Shown here: piece by piece, positions 8,589-17,953 of the stretch
Position numbering within the stretch: position 1 is the first letter of the stretch
Layout of the letters: each line of letters opens with the position of its first letter
Assembly: GCA_016937155.1 (NCBI GenBank)
Contig: JAFGWM010000032.1
Location: 1 to 64,000 of the forward strand
Length of the DNA: 64,000 nt
From: Deltaproteobacteria bacterium
GTDB lineage: Bacteria; Myxococcota_A; Polyangia; HGW-17
Direction of reading: 5' to 3'
Translations under genes and position numbers: made by a program
Notes under the pieces: generated by a model
Seen by the model: the letters and a program-made list of their open reading frames with translations, nothing else
Database searches by the model: none
What the model was told of the DNA's origin: nothing

Positions 8589-9167
8589 ATGAAGGTTATA
8601 GCTTTTTGTGGAAGTCCCAGAGGCAATGGTAACACCATGGCATTGTTAAAAACAGTGTGTGAAAGTCTGGAAAATGAAGGTGTGGAAACTGAGATTATAG
8701 ATCTTTATGAAGGGGATTTATCAGGTTGTCGGGCATGTGATCAGTGTCATGTGAATAAAGATATGAAATGTGTCATTGCCAGAGACAAGCTCAATGAATA
8801 TGTGGAAAAAATGGCAAAAGCCGATGGAATATTAATCGGGTCACCTGTATATTTTGCAAATGTTTCCAGTAATGTAAAAAGTTTTATTGATCGGGCTGGC
8901 AGGGTTGGAAGGGCAAATGGAAATTTGTATAAATATAAAGCTGGAGCTGCTGTTGCTGCTGTTAGACGGGCAGGTGCCCTGAATGTTTTCAACTCAATCA
9001 ATCATTTTTTTCTGATCAGTCAGATGTTTGTTGTGGGCTCCACTTACTGGAACCTTGGTATAGGCAAAAATCGTGGTGATGTTTTGGGAGATGAGGAAGG
9101 TATCAGTAACATGAAGAATCTTGGTCAGAATATGTCCTGGATGTTAAAAAAAATCAGTGATCAATGA
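8589..9167 (+). CDS. NADPH-dependent FMN reductase / iron-sulfur flavoprotein-like
   Basis: A 192-residue flavodoxin-fold protein. The FMN phosphate loop is GSPRGNGNT (residues about 8-16), and the isoalloxazine side is covered by GSPVYFANVSSNVKSFIDR. The CRACDQCHVNKDMKCV motif at about residues 47-62 matches the cysteine pattern of the iron-sulfur flavoprotein branch, which can bind a 4Fe-4S cluster; four cysteines are present. Such enzymes pass electrons from NAD(P)H or ferredoxin to small acceptors in the cytosol. AGGAG precedes the ATG by about 6 bases. The gene begins 9 bases after the TPR gene and overlaps the next by 4 bases (ATGA), so all are probably co-transcribed. Confidence 0.85.
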   Translation: MKVIAFCGSPRGNGNTMALLKTVCESLENEGVETEIIDLYEGDLSGCRACDQCHVNKDMKCVIARDKLNEYVEKMAKADGILIGSPVYFANVSSNVKSFIDRAGRVGRANGNLYKYKAGAAVAAVRRAGALNVFNSINHFFLISQMFVVGSTYWNLGIGKNRGDVLGDEEGISNMKNLGQNMSWMLKKISDQ

Positions 9168-11014
9168 CAATACTGACAGCGAAAAATATTTCAGCAGGAT
9201 TTGGGGGAACAAACCTTTTTGAGGATGTTAATTTTTCAGTATCTGAAGGAGATAGAATAGGTCTTTTAGGAAACAACGGCAGTGGAAAAAGTACACTATT
9301 GAAGATAATTACCGGAAAATTTCCGATGGACAGTGGAGAGCTTATTACATCTCAGGGTTTCAGTGTTGCTTTGCTTAATCAGGAGGTTCCGGATCTTGAG
9401 GGAACAGTCTATGAAAATATGGCAATGGGAATAAGTGGCGGAGAGTATCTTTCCAGGTGGCATAAAATGGATCACAATAAATCCAGCCATGAACTGTCAG
9501 AGCTCCAGATGGAGATTGATACAAGAAATCTCTGGGAAACCGACACAAAACTCAATGAAATTGCAACAAAACTTGGACTTGATGTAGATGCAGATACAAA
9601 AAAACTCAGCGGAGGTTTTAAAAGAAAAGTACTTTTAGGAAAAGCTCTTGTATCTCAGCCATCACTTCTTTTGCTTGATGAGCCCACAAACCATCTGGAT
9701 ATACCATCAATTCTTAAACTTGAAGAGTTAATATATAAATTTCAGGGAGCAGTTTTTTTTGTAACTCATGATAGAGCTTTTCTCAGAAGAATTTCCAATA
9801 AAATAATGGAAATAGATCTGGGCAGGATGAATATCTGGAATATGTCCTATGGTGATTATCTGAAAAGAAGAGAATCCCTTATGGAAAGTGAGAAAAAACA
9901 TCTGGATAGGTTTCAGAAAAAAATACAGAGGGAAGAACAGTGGTTACACAAGGGTATAAGTGCACGACGTACCAGAAATGAAGGAAGACTTAGAAATCTT
10001 CTGAAGATGAGAGAAGAATGGAAATCCCGTCGGAGAGAGAGAAAGGAAGCTGGATTTAGTCTGGAGAACAAAAATTATGGCGGTAAAATTGCGCTCAGGT
10101 GTGAGAATGTGGACTTTTCATGGGGTGACAAAAAAATAATCAATAATTTCAGTACCATTGTAATGAAGGGTGATAAAATAGGAGTTGTTGGTGCCAATGG
10201 AACAGGAAAGACTACTCTGTTAAAAGTACTGCTTGGGGATCTTTCTCCGGAGACTGGAAATATAAAACACGGAAGCAACCTCAGGGTAATATACAGTGAT
10301 CAACTGAGAACAGCTATAGATGATAATAAATCACTCAAGAACAACATATGTGAAGGTACTGACATGGTGGAAGTGAATGGAAAACTGAAGCATGTAATCA
10401 GTTACCTTAGGGAATTCATGTTCAGACCAGAGCAAATGGATTCACCGGCTGGAATTCTTTCGGGAGGCGAGAGAGCCAGATTAGCTCTGGCAAAACTTTT
10501 TTTAATGGAAACAAATTTTCTGGTACTTGATGAACCAACTAATGATCTTGATCTGGAGACTCTTGAACATCTTGAATCTCTTTGTGTTAATTTCAGTGGA
10601 ACAGTGATTCTTGTCAGTCACGATCGTGAATTTCTAAATAATGTTGCAGCAGCAACATTTTATCTGGACGGAACAGGTAATGTTATGGAATTTGCCGGGG
10701 GATATGATGATATTTTTTGGCAACTTGATGAAAATCCGGAAAAAACAGAAAAAAAACAGATAAAACAGCCGAAACGAACTAGGGAAAAAACCAAAAGAAG
10801 TTATCGGGAGGAAGAAGAGTATAAAATTCTACCGGAACAAATTGCTTCTATGGAAAATGAACATATGGAACTCGTCAATCTTATTCAGGATCCTGTTTTC
10901 TATGAGCGCAGGGGACATGAAATTCAGGATATTACAGCGAAAATGCAGAAAATAGAGAAGGAGTTGGAAGTTTTATACGAAAGATGGGTTGAACTGAGTG
11001 AATATGACAACTGA
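9164..11014 (+). CDS. ABC-F family ATPase (Uup-like)
   Basis: A soluble protein with two ABC ATPase domains and no membrane segments, the ABC-F arrangement of ribosome-associated translation factors. Domain 1 has Walker A GNNGSGKST, signature LSGGFKRK and Walker B LLLLDEPTNHLD. Domain 2 has GANGTGKTT, LSGGERARLAL and LVLDEPTNDLD. Between them is the charged P-site/interdomain linker (about residues 240-310, rich in Arg, Glu and Lys). A C-terminal coiled coil (about 520-616) with many Lys and Glu suits the Uup subgroup. The length of 616 is usual. It overlaps the preceding flavoprotein gene by 4 bases and the next gene starts inside its end. Members act on stalled ribosomes or, for Uup, in DNA-linked processes; which applies here is open. 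Confidence 0.88.
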   Translation: MTILTAKNISAGFGGTNLFEDVNFSVSEGDRIGLLGNNGSGKSTLLKIITGKFPMDSGELITSQGFSVALLNQEVPDLEGTVYENMAMGISGGEYLSRWHKMDHNKSSHELSELQMEIDTRNLWETDTKLNEIATKLGLDVDADTKKLSGGFKRKVLLGKALVSQPSLLLLDEPTNHLDIPSILKLEELIYKFQGAVFFVTHDRAFLRRISNKIMEIDLGRMNIWNMSYGDYLKRRESLMESEKKHLDRFQKKIQREEQWLHKGISARRTRNEGRLRNLLKMREEWKSRRRERKEAGFSLENKNYGGKIALRCENVDFSWGDKKIINNFSTIVMKGDKIGVVGANGTGKTTLLKVLLGDLSPETGNIKHGSNLRVIYSDQLRTAIDDNKSLKNNICEGTDMVEVNGKLKHVISYLREFMFRPEQMDSPAGILSGGERARLALAKLFLMETNFLVLDEPTNDLDLETLEHLESLCVNFSGTVILVSHDREFLNNVAAATFYLDGTGNVMEFAGGYDDIFWQLDENPEKTEKKQIKQPKRTREKTKRSYREEEEYKILPEQIASMENEHMELVNLIQDPVFYERRGHEIQDITAKMQKIEKELEVLYERWVELSEYDN

Positions 11015-13046
11015 AAGATTTAATTCAGAACAGCAGATTTATGATAATTGTTTTTTGCAGCAAAACCTGTGTAAACCTGATACAAAAGACTGGTCATATG
11101 AAATTTTTAAGGATCTCCTCCACAAAGGAGTGAAACCGGAGTACATATTCGATATTATTTCCGGTGATTTATTTCAGTTACTTTTTCAGACTGTTGTTCA
11201 CTCCTCATCAGATAAATTATCATCCAGTGATATTTTTAATTTTATAATCAAGTCACATCTAAAGTATCCTGTGGAAGTGGAAGAGTATCTGATAAACTCA
11301 ATTTCTACTGAAAAAGATTTTATACTCCTCCATTTTCCATGGATTCAAAAAGTTGTAAGTGTTCTTGCAGTTGATAAGTTACTGGAAGTATATTTTAAAA
11401 GTTCTGAACTTATAAAGAAGGAAGAAAAAAAAAGCAGAGATCTGCTGGATATTTCGAGACAGTATATTATCTGGCATACAGATGACAACCCAATGTTTGA
11501 ACCGGAAATGTTTTTTAGAAATCCACCGGGCACTGTTAACTATATAGTCAAACTTGAAATGGTGGATATTCTTCTTGAGCCTGCGATCCTGGAAGTGGTT
11601 CTTCAGTTATCCGGATCAATAACATTCAATTACAATCTTATAAATTTCAGTGCCGCATATTCCGTGGCTTTAAGTGATGTATTTCAGAATCGAACAGTCA
11701 AGGAGAAGTATCGTGCCCCAGTTAGCATTATTGCATCACTTGTTATATTGCAGGAGATACTTAATAACCCGATGATTCTCCAGGATGTTGATAAATTCAC
11801 CGGTCTTGAGCTGCTTCTTCCCTTTTATGGGAACTCTCCACTGCTATCGGATTATGTAAAAGTTCTGAAAAGAAATGATGAAAAATTTCAGGAAGTTCTT
11901 TCAGTTGCTCTTGGTTTGAGACGAACCAACAGGGAAATTGTGAATATGGTATTTTCCTTTATGAAGAAATTTCCGGAAAATTCAATAAAGGCTCTTCAGA
12001 AAGCATCATCAAATATTTCTCTGTCAGCACTTATTGATAATTTTGGGTCACTGGATGTTGTGGAGGAATATTTTGATTTTGAAAAATTACCTCCAGTTCT
12101 GAAACTTAATTTTCTCAGCAGATTCAGAAAACCCGAATTTTGCGATGAACTTAAAGAATATGCAGACAAAGTAGATGTATTTGATCTTATATACTATTTT
12201 CTGCTTGAAGAATCTACTGAAATTCAAAATTTATTGATAGATGAGATAAAAAAGAAGGATGATTCATGTGAAGTTAGAGATGTATTTTTAAACTGGATTG
12301 AAAAACCTGATAAGAATAACCCTGTAGTTAAAATAAGATGCCTGAATTGTAACTGTGTGTCAGATGTTGTTATAGAGAAAGCAGCATTTTCCGGTATTGA
12401 TAAAAAATCATCTTCAGTTGCTTTCGTAAAATCATTAAATTACTGTCCCCGTTGTGATGAGATACTTTTGGGTATTATGGAAAATATGGAAGTTTTCAAC
12501 GAATATGAAAATATGGTTTTCAGGGAATCTTTTCTCTCACTGAATCAGAAGAAAATTAAGGATCTTATCAATGAAATCAGGGGAAAGCGATTTCTGAAAA
12601 TGAATCCCCACAGACTTCTTGATGCAGTAAATATTCTGGAACAGGCTGAAAATTTTCTTGGAGCATCCTTCCTCCTTGAATTCTGGCAAATGGAAAATAA
12701 TGTTTATTATTTTGAGTTTCTGGAGAAAAATCTTACCTATGGAACTGATGGAAATAATATAGTCAACCTGACATGGGATCACTGTATAAACAGCAAATAT
12801 TTTTTCAGATTTCTTTCAAAACAGAAAAACCATAGAGAGAAAACTCTGGAAAATATTTTTAAAATGCTTTCAGGAAAAAGATTTTCCGAAACTCTGATGA
12901 ATGAGGAATCATTGCCTCTTCCTGAATATGTTTTCAGGGAAATGGGAATAATGGCTGCTCAGCGATCACCAAATGACCTCTGTTTTTGCGGAAGTGGTAA
13001 AAAGTACAAAAAGTGCTGTCAGAGAAAAGGACAGTTCTGTGTATGA
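11004..13046 (+). CDS. SEC-C motif protein, unknown function
   Basis: A 680-residue, mostly helical cytosolic protein. The last 25 residues hold a SEC-C zinc motif (DLCFCGSGKKYKKCCQ), known from SecA tails and from many otherwise unrelated proteins, where it binds zinc and often nucleic acid or partner proteins. A second metal site is likely in the middle: IRCLNCNCV and YCPRCDE, two CxxC pairs about 45 residues apart near residues 447-495. The rest shows no family I know. The ATG at 11004 overlaps the end of the ABC-F gene (GTG at 10998 is an alternative), implying translational coupling, but no strong ribosome site is seen. Confidence 0.75.
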   Translation: MTTERFNSEQQIYDNCFLQQNLCKPDTKDWSYEIFKDLLHKGVKPEYIFDIISGDLFQLLFQTVVHSSSDKLSSSDIFNFIIKSHLKYPVEVEEYLINSISTEKDFILLHFPWIQKVVSVLAVDKLLEVYFKSSELIKKEEKKSRDLLDISRQYIIWHTDDNPMFEPEMFFRNPPGTVNYIVKLEMVDILLEPAILEVVLQLSGSITFNYNLINFSAAYSVALSDVFQNRTVKEKYRAPVSIIASLVILQEILNNPMILQDVDKFTGLELLLPFYGNSPLLSDYVKVLKRNDEKFQEVLSVALGLRRTNREIVNMVFSFMKKFPENSIKALQKASSNISLSALIDNFGSLDVVEEYFDFEKLPPVLKLNFLSRFRKPEFCDELKEYADKVDVFDLIYYFLLEESTEIQNLLIDEIKKKDDSCEVRDVFLNWIEKPDKNNPVVKIRCLNCNCVSDVVIEKAAFSGIDKKSSSVAFVKSLNYCPRCDEILLGIMENMEVFNEYENMVFRESFLSLNQKKIKDLINEIRGKRFLKMNPHRLLDAVNILEQAENFLGASFLLEFWQMENNVYYFEFLEKNLTYGTDGNNIVNLTWDHCINSKYFFRFLSKQKNHREKTLENIFKMLSGKRFSETLMNEESLPLPEYVFREMGIMAAQRSPNDLCFCGSGKKYKKCCQRKGQFCV

Positions 13047-13068
13047 ACAGTATATGAATCTTTGATGT

Positions 13069-13512
13069 CTATTCTTTGTTTTCCGAAATTCTTTCCAAAA
13101 ATCCGTTGATATGTTTTTTTAGTTCCAGTCCAAGAATCTCAAAATATCTGTCCACAAAAAGTTCAGAAATTTTTTCCACGTTGAAATTAATTTCTATGGA
13201 CATGGAGTCATCCTTCTTCATCATTTCGTCGTTCATCAGCATGAGTTTGATTATCAGACTGCTTATGGAATTTACACTGTCTAGGAAAACCATTGAATAG
13301 ATATCCTCAAACCGGTTTATTCCTTTGTTGTCGCTGATAAGTTCAGGATAGTGGGTGTGAAAAAAACTTAATACAACACTATGGTATTCTTCTCTGAATA
13401 GAAGAATAGTTTTATCGACAATTTTCTGCTGTATCAGTTCATCAAGGTCGCTGAAAAACATTGATGGCAACTTATCAGGTAAGGAAGGATAAGGAAATAA
13501 AAAATTTTCCAT
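13069..13512 (-). CDS. Small helical protein, unknown
   Basis: A 147-residue reading frame convergent with the SEC-C gene and divergent from ftsK. I choose the ATG at 13512 (MENFLFPYPSLPDK). A longer frame to 13599 would run through the ftsK start and is rich in codons that look untranslated. No clear ribosome site precedes either. The product is rich in Leu, Ile, Asp and Glu, predicted helical (FFSDLDELIQQKIVDKTILLFREEYHSVVL; VEKISELFVDRYFEILGLELKKHI), without signal peptide, cysteine or membrane segment. The amino acid mix looks like a real protein, but the family is unknown and the call depends on coding character alone. Confidence 0.55.
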   Translation of the reverse strand: MENFLFPYPSLPDKLPSMFFSDLDELIQQKIVDKTILLFREEYHSVVLSFFHTHYPELISDNKGINRFEDIYSMVFLDSVNSISSLIIKLMLMNDEMMKKDDSMSIEINFNVEKISELFVDRYFEILGLELKKHINGFLERISENKE

Positions 13513-13591
13513 AAGGATATGGCCGGTTTTTTGCGAAAACCCATTGGGTGGTATATATTTGCGTAGATACGTGTAGGTATGGGTAGGTAAA

Positions 13592-16042
13592 ATGAGCACA
13601 GCAAGTCAGAGAGCAAGAACGCCACAGTCCCGGGAATTGAATATAAAAAGAGAAATGTGGGGGATTGTTTTATTAGGAATATCATTACTGCTTGGGGGGG
13701 CACTTTTTTCTCTGCAGATGGGTGACGGAAAACTCATGGGGCCTTTTGGACAGCTCATGGCTCTCGGTTTGTATGCAGTTTTTGGTATGGGAAGTTATCT
13801 TGTTATAGGAGCAGTTTTTTCTATCTCATGGGGTATTTTTACCAGGAGATTTAATTTAAGAGATGCAAGATTATGGCTGGGTTATTCAGGTGCAACATTA
13901 TCCGGTACCGTTCTGATGTTTCTGATGTTTCCTTCATATAGACTTCAGGGGTTGTCAAGTGGTGGTAAAACCGGGGAGTATATAGGAACTCTGGGAATAA
14001 GTCTTTTTTCAAAAGTGGGAACTTTTCTGGTCACAGGAATTTTGATGGTTCTTTTTTTGGTTGTTGCAACTCAGACTTCTCCCACTAGAGCTGTGAAATT
14101 AATATTTAAATGGGTTCTCACAGTTTCCATTTCTGTTGCTGCAGGTCTTGGTGTCTTTTTCAGATGGCTGGGTTCTCTTTTTACATGGGAACCCCTTGAT
14201 GAATATGAAGAAACAGATGAAGATGATGAGCGCCTTGTGTCAGATATTGAAGACAAGAAAAAAGAAATTGATATTTCAGTAAAATCTTCTGATGCAGAAA
14301 CTGATATTTTAACTGATGAGAAAGAGTCATCAGAAAGTGTTAAAAAAGTAAAATCAGACGAGAAAAAGCTTCCGAAACCTGCTGTTGATGATTTATGCGA
14401 TGCTGCTGATACCGGAGAAAAAGAATCAGATCAGTATAAAGAAGTTGTAGAGGAAGAAAAAACATTTGAAATTGCAGTCAAGGACGAGGATTCTGATGAG
14501 GTGGAAACAGCCATAGCTGCGAAGGATATACTTACGGGAATTAAAATACACGAAGTAGTTAAAACAGAGGTTAAGAAAATTTCAATTCCGGAAAATGAAA
14601 ATTCAGATGAATTTTCCGGTGAATTTATTCTTCCTGATATTGATATGCTTCATTATGAGGCTCCGGAAAATGAAAATTCTGATCATCAGGCAATGATTGA
14701 TCTTGCCGACAGGCTTGTTACCAGTATGTCTGACTATAAGATTCGTGGAAAGGTGGAAGAAATCCATCCTGGTCCCGTGGTCACAATGTATGAGTTTGTT
14801 CCTGAAGCTGGAATCAGGGTTTCAAAAATAGAGTCTCTTGACAAGGATCTGGCTTTATCACTGGCTGCCACCAGAGTCAGAATAGTTGCTCCCATCCCTG
14901 GAAAAGGAGCTGTTGGAATAGAGGTTCCCAATGATATCAGACAGACAGTATTTCTCAAGGAACTCATAACTGCTGATGTTTTTACAAAATCAAAAAGTAA
15001 ACTGACAATGGTTCTCGGTAAGGATATTAAAGGAAGACCAATTATCTGTGATCTTGCGAAAGCTCCTCATTTGCTTGTGGCCGGTTCAACCGGAAGTGGA
15101 AAAAGTGTGGGGATAAATACCATGATTATGAGCATACTGTTTCGGGCAACACCAGAGGATGTAAAGTTTATTTTTATCGATCCAAAGATGGTTGAATTGA
15201 GTATTTACAATGATATTCCACATCTTCTCCTTCCAGTTGTCACTGATCCAGGTAAGGCTTCTCTTGCTCTTCAGTGGGCAGTTAAAGAAATGGAACGAAG
15301 ATATCAACTTCTGGCTGATCTCCATGTGAGAAATCTGGCGGATTATAACCGGAGAATTGAGAGTATTGCCCAGAGAGGTATTGAAGAAATTCCAGAGCAT
15401 CTTCCGGCAATAGTTATTGTTATTGATGAGTTTGCTGATCTCATGATGGTTGCGGCAAAGGAAGTTGAAATTGCAGTGGCAAGAATTGCACAAAAAGCAA
15501 GAGCAGTTGGAATTCATCTCATAGTTGCAACTCAGAGACCTTCAACTGATGTTATCACCGGCCTGATTAAAAGTAATTTTCCCACAAGAATAGCATTTAT
15601 GGTTTCTTCCAGAATAGATTCCAAGGTTGTTTTAGATAAGCACGGTGCAGAAACACTTCTTGGAAATGGAGATATGCTCTATGCTGATAGAGGGCTTGCT
15701 CCTGTCAGAGTTCATGGTAGCTTTGTCAGTACTTCTGAAGTTCAAAAAGTTGTTGAGCATCTCAGAACCCAGGGTTTACCTTCCTATGATATGAGTATTG
15801 TGAAAAATCCCGATGAGGAGCTCTTGGACGCAAGTGACGAACCTCTTGACAGTAAATGGGATCTTGCAGTTGATATTGTCAGCCGTGATAGGATAGCCTC
15901 AATATCATACCTTCAGAGAAAATTAAAAATAGGTTATAACCGTGCCGCGAGAATAGTCGAACGAATGGAAATTGAGGGAGTTGTGTCCAGACCGAATCAT
16001 CAGAATCAAAGGGAAGTGCTTATCAGTGCTCCTCCTGATTGA
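13592..16042 (+). CDS. ftsK: DNA translocase FtsK/SpoIIIE
   Basis: A septum-located hexameric motor that pumps chromosomal DNA and helps XerCD resolve dimers. The 816-residue protein has a membrane domain (about residues 22-190, four hydrophobic segments), an acidic Lys/Glu linker (200-345), a RecA-like motor with Walker A GSTGSGKS (about 497-504) and Walker B IVIVIDEFADLMM, and a C-terminal winged-helix gamma domain (ISYLQRKLKIGYNRAARIVERME) that reads KOPS-like guide sequences. The linker is short, so it resembles SpoIIIE more than the long E. coli FtsK. The ATG at 13592 follows TAGGTAA. The Bacillus-like order with other division genes is absent; the gene stands alone. Confidence 0.95.
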   Translation: MSTASQRARTPQSRELNIKREMWGIVLLGISLLLGGALFSLQMGDGKLMGPFGQLMALGLYAVFGMGSYLVIGAVFSISWGIFTRRFNLRDARLWLGYSGATLSGTVLMFLMFPSYRLQGLSSGGKTGEYIGTLGISLFSKVGTFLVTGILMVLFLVVATQTSPTRAVKLIFKWVLTVSISVAAGLGVFFRWLGSLFTWEPLDEYEETDEDDERLVSDIEDKKKEIDISVKSSDAETDILTDEKESSESVKKVKSDEKKLPKPAVDDLCDAADTGEKESDQYKEVVEEEKTFEIAVKDEDSDEVETAIAAKDILTGIKIHEVVKTEVKKISIPENENSDEFSGEFILPDIDMLHYEAPENENSDHQAMIDLADRLVTSMSDYKIRGKVEEIHPGPVVTMYEFVPEAGIRVSKIESLDKDLALSLAATRVRIVAPIPGKGAVGIEVPNDIRQTVFLKELITADVFTKSKSKLTMVLGKDIKGRPIICDLAKAPHLLVAGSTGSGKSVGINTMIMSILFRATPEDVKFIFIDPKMVELSIYNDIPHLLLPVVTDPGKASLALQWAVKEMERRYQLLADLHVRNLADYNRRIESIAQRGIEEIPEHLPAIVIVIDEFADLMMVAAKEVEIAVARIAQKARAVGIHLIVATQRPSTDVITGLIKSNFPTRIAFMVSSRIDSKVVLDKHGAETLLGNGDMLYADRGLAPVRVHGSFVSTSEVQKVVEHLRTQGLPSYDMSIVKNPDEELLDASDEPLDSKWDLAVDIVSRDRIASISYLQRKLKIGYNRAARIVERMEIEGVVSRPNHQNQREVLISAPPD

Positions 16043-16167
16043 TTAAAATGCTGCTGCCCAATTACAGATTAAACCCTGTTTAATAAAAAAGTCATTCCTT
16101 TAAAAAAAGTAATAAGTTACATTATAAAAATTAATTAAAATAAAATTGAATTTTTTGAATTTACACC

Positions 16168-16196
16168 TTGGAAAAGAGTGTTCACTCAATTAATAT
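16168..16196 (+). promoter_or_regulatory. Sigma-70-type promoter with internal palindrome
   Basis: TTGGAA (16168-16173) and TAATAT (16191-16196) are 17 bases apart, 20 bases before the phosphatase start at 16216. The spacer contains the palindrome GAGTG-TT-CACTC at 16176-16187, placed where a bound repressor would block polymerase. This suggests regulated expression of the three-gene operon that follows. Confidence 0.5.
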
Positions 16197-16215
16197 TGTA
16201 CAGACAGGAGAAATT

Positions 16216-17943
16216 ATGGCTGGACCAAGAATATCTATTGCATGGCGAATTATTATCGGAACACTTTTTTTAATTCTGGTACTTCTGGGCGGGTTTGGTT
16301 TTCTCAGCACCAAACGTCTTGAAAAAGTTTATCTGGAAACTGGTAAGGAACAAAAAGAACAGTATATCAAAAACCTTCGGTTTGCCGGTAAAGCACAGGT
16401 TTTTACATTAGGAAAGCTTTCATCAAAATTTTTAAAATCTTCTGAGTTTAATGAACTGGCAATAAGTGTTCCACCTGTGGGCAGAGAAGATAGTAAAATA
16501 GATGCGATAAGTGTTTTTGATGAGAGAGGAAATCTTATAGGTTTTTATGATTCCCGGTATCCAGGTGCAGTTGTTAAAAAAGAAGATAAAACATATCTGG
16601 TGGGCGATCGTACCCTTGGTAAAAAAGAAGTTAATTTCAGCGGATTTCCATGGAGTGAATTTCTTGTTAAAAGAGGTGATGCGCTGGCAAAAATGAAAGG
16701 TGCTGTAAAACGTCCTGACCAGATAGGTCTTCCCAAGGACAGGGATGTTCTTAGTTCCGGCCTTGATGGTATTATTAAAAACAGTGCAGAGGATCAGCAG
16801 ATAATGTTGTTTTCTACTCCAATAATTGAGGAAAATCAATATATTGGAACAATTGCCATGATTTATAACCTGAAGTCTCTTCAGGAATATGAAAAAAGAT
16901 TAATCAAAGCGTTGAAGAAGGAACAGCAGGATTCACTAAAAAAAATAATTATTTTCGGTGGTATTTTACTCTTATTAGGAGCGATTATTGCAGTTTTTCA
17001 GGGTCTCCGAATAACCCGTCCCATCAAAAGTCTGGTGAGAAGTTTTTCCACATTTGCTCAGGGGGATCTTGGTCATAGAGTTCAGATTAAAACCAATGAT
17101 GAAATTCAGATACTTGGTGAAGGTTTTAACTTTATGGCGGATAATCTGGTAATTCTTCTACAGGAAACGGAAAAGAAAGCCGTTATGGCGAAAGAACTTG
17201 AAGTTGCCAGAACAATACAGGAAACACTGGTTCCTGAGGATAAGGTGCATCGTTTTCCATTTATTGATCTTGTTGGCTATTTTCAGCCTGCATCAGAAAC
17301 TGGTGGTGACTGGTGGTCTTATTATAAATTGAAAAATGATAGAATTCTTGTGATTATAGGGGATGTAACCGGACATGGAGTTCCCGCGGCAATGATTACT
17401 GCGGCAGCAAATAGTGCATTTGATACTATTTTGGCAATTGAAGAAAAAATACCTGATCTTAATTATGTAATGAGTGTTCTTAATCAGGTTATTGCTGCCA
17501 GTGGAAAAGGGCAGTTTTTTATGACGTGTTTTGCATCAATTATAGATCCCAACAAGAGTAATATAGTTTTTGCAAATGCCGGGCACAATTTTCCTTATAT
17601 GTACAGACCGTCCGAGGATAAATTTGTGCAGATGATGGCCAGAGGATCAAGACTTGGTGAAGTTTCTGAATCAGGAGCATATGAAATAAAGGAAATGGAG
17701 CTTCTTCCTGAAGATATAATCGTCTGGTATACAGACGGAATAATTGAAGATGAGAATCCAGAAGGTATGGAGTATGGTGAAAAAAGATTCAGAAGAATCA
17801 TTAAGGCTGAGTATACAAAACCGCTGATACAACTGAGAGATAACGTAGTAAAGGATGCTAATGATTTTTATGATGGAATTCCACATCAGGATGATCATAC
17901 TATGGTGTTTGGTAGGGTAAAATCAAAGAATCAACCCGAATAA
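16216..17943 (+). CDS. Membrane sensor PP2C/SpoIIE-type serine phosphatase with HAMP
   Basis: A 575-residue inner-membrane signalling phosphatase of the RsbU/SpoIIE group. It has a first membrane helix at about residues 10-32, a periplasmic sensor of about 200 residues, a second helix (IIIFGGILLLLGAIIAVFQGL), a HAMP domain (TRPIKSLVRSF...GDLGHRVQIKTNDEIQILGEGF) and the PP2C domain with metal-site motifs ETGGDWW and GDVTGHGVPAAM and the late aspartate in YTDGI. Relatives dephosphorylate anti-anti-sigma (STAS) proteins in partner-switch control. No STAS or HATPase partner lies here. The start ATG at 16216 follows CAGGAGAAATT; an in-frame TTG at 16168 falls in the promoter. It leads an operon with an exported TPR protein and a periplasmic binding protein, which may supply its signal. 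Confidence 0.88.
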   Translation: MAGPRISIAWRIIIGTLFLILVLLGGFGFLSTKRLEKVYLETGKEQKEQYIKNLRFAGKAQVFTLGKLSSKFLKSSEFNELAISVPPVGREDSKIDAISVFDERGNLIGFYDSRYPGAVVKKEDKTYLVGDRTLGKKEVNFSGFPWSEFLVKRGDALAKMKGAVKRPDQIGLPKDRDVLSSGLDGIIKNSAEDQQIMLFSTPIIEENQYIGTIAMIYNLKSLQEYEKRLIKALKKEQQDSLKKIIIFGGILLLLGAIIAVFQGLRITRPIKSLVRSFSTFAQGDLGHRVQIKTNDEIQILGEGFNFMADNLVILLQETEKKAVMAKELEVARTIQETLVPEDKVHRFPFIDLVGYFQPASETGGDWWSYYKLKNDRILVIIGDVTGHGVPAAMITAAANSAFDTILAIEEKIPDLNYVMSVLNQVIAASGKGQFFMTCFASIIDPNKSNIVFANAGHNFPYMYRPSEDKFVQMMARGSRLGEVSESGAYEIKEMELLPEDIIVWYTDGIIEDENPEGMEYGEKRFRRIIKAEYTKPLIQLRDNVVKDANDFYDGIPHQDDHTMVFGRVKSKNQPE

Positions 17944-17953
17944 GGGCTATATC

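Noticed and set aside
13513-13599. Longer N-terminus of the small minus-strand gene
   Set aside because: It overlaps the ftsK start and has no ribosome site; the shorter frame is preferred.
16168-16215. Longer start (TTG at 16168) for the phosphatase
   Set aside because: It would start inside the promoter -35 box, and the ATG at 16216 has a good ribosome site directly before the membrane helix.
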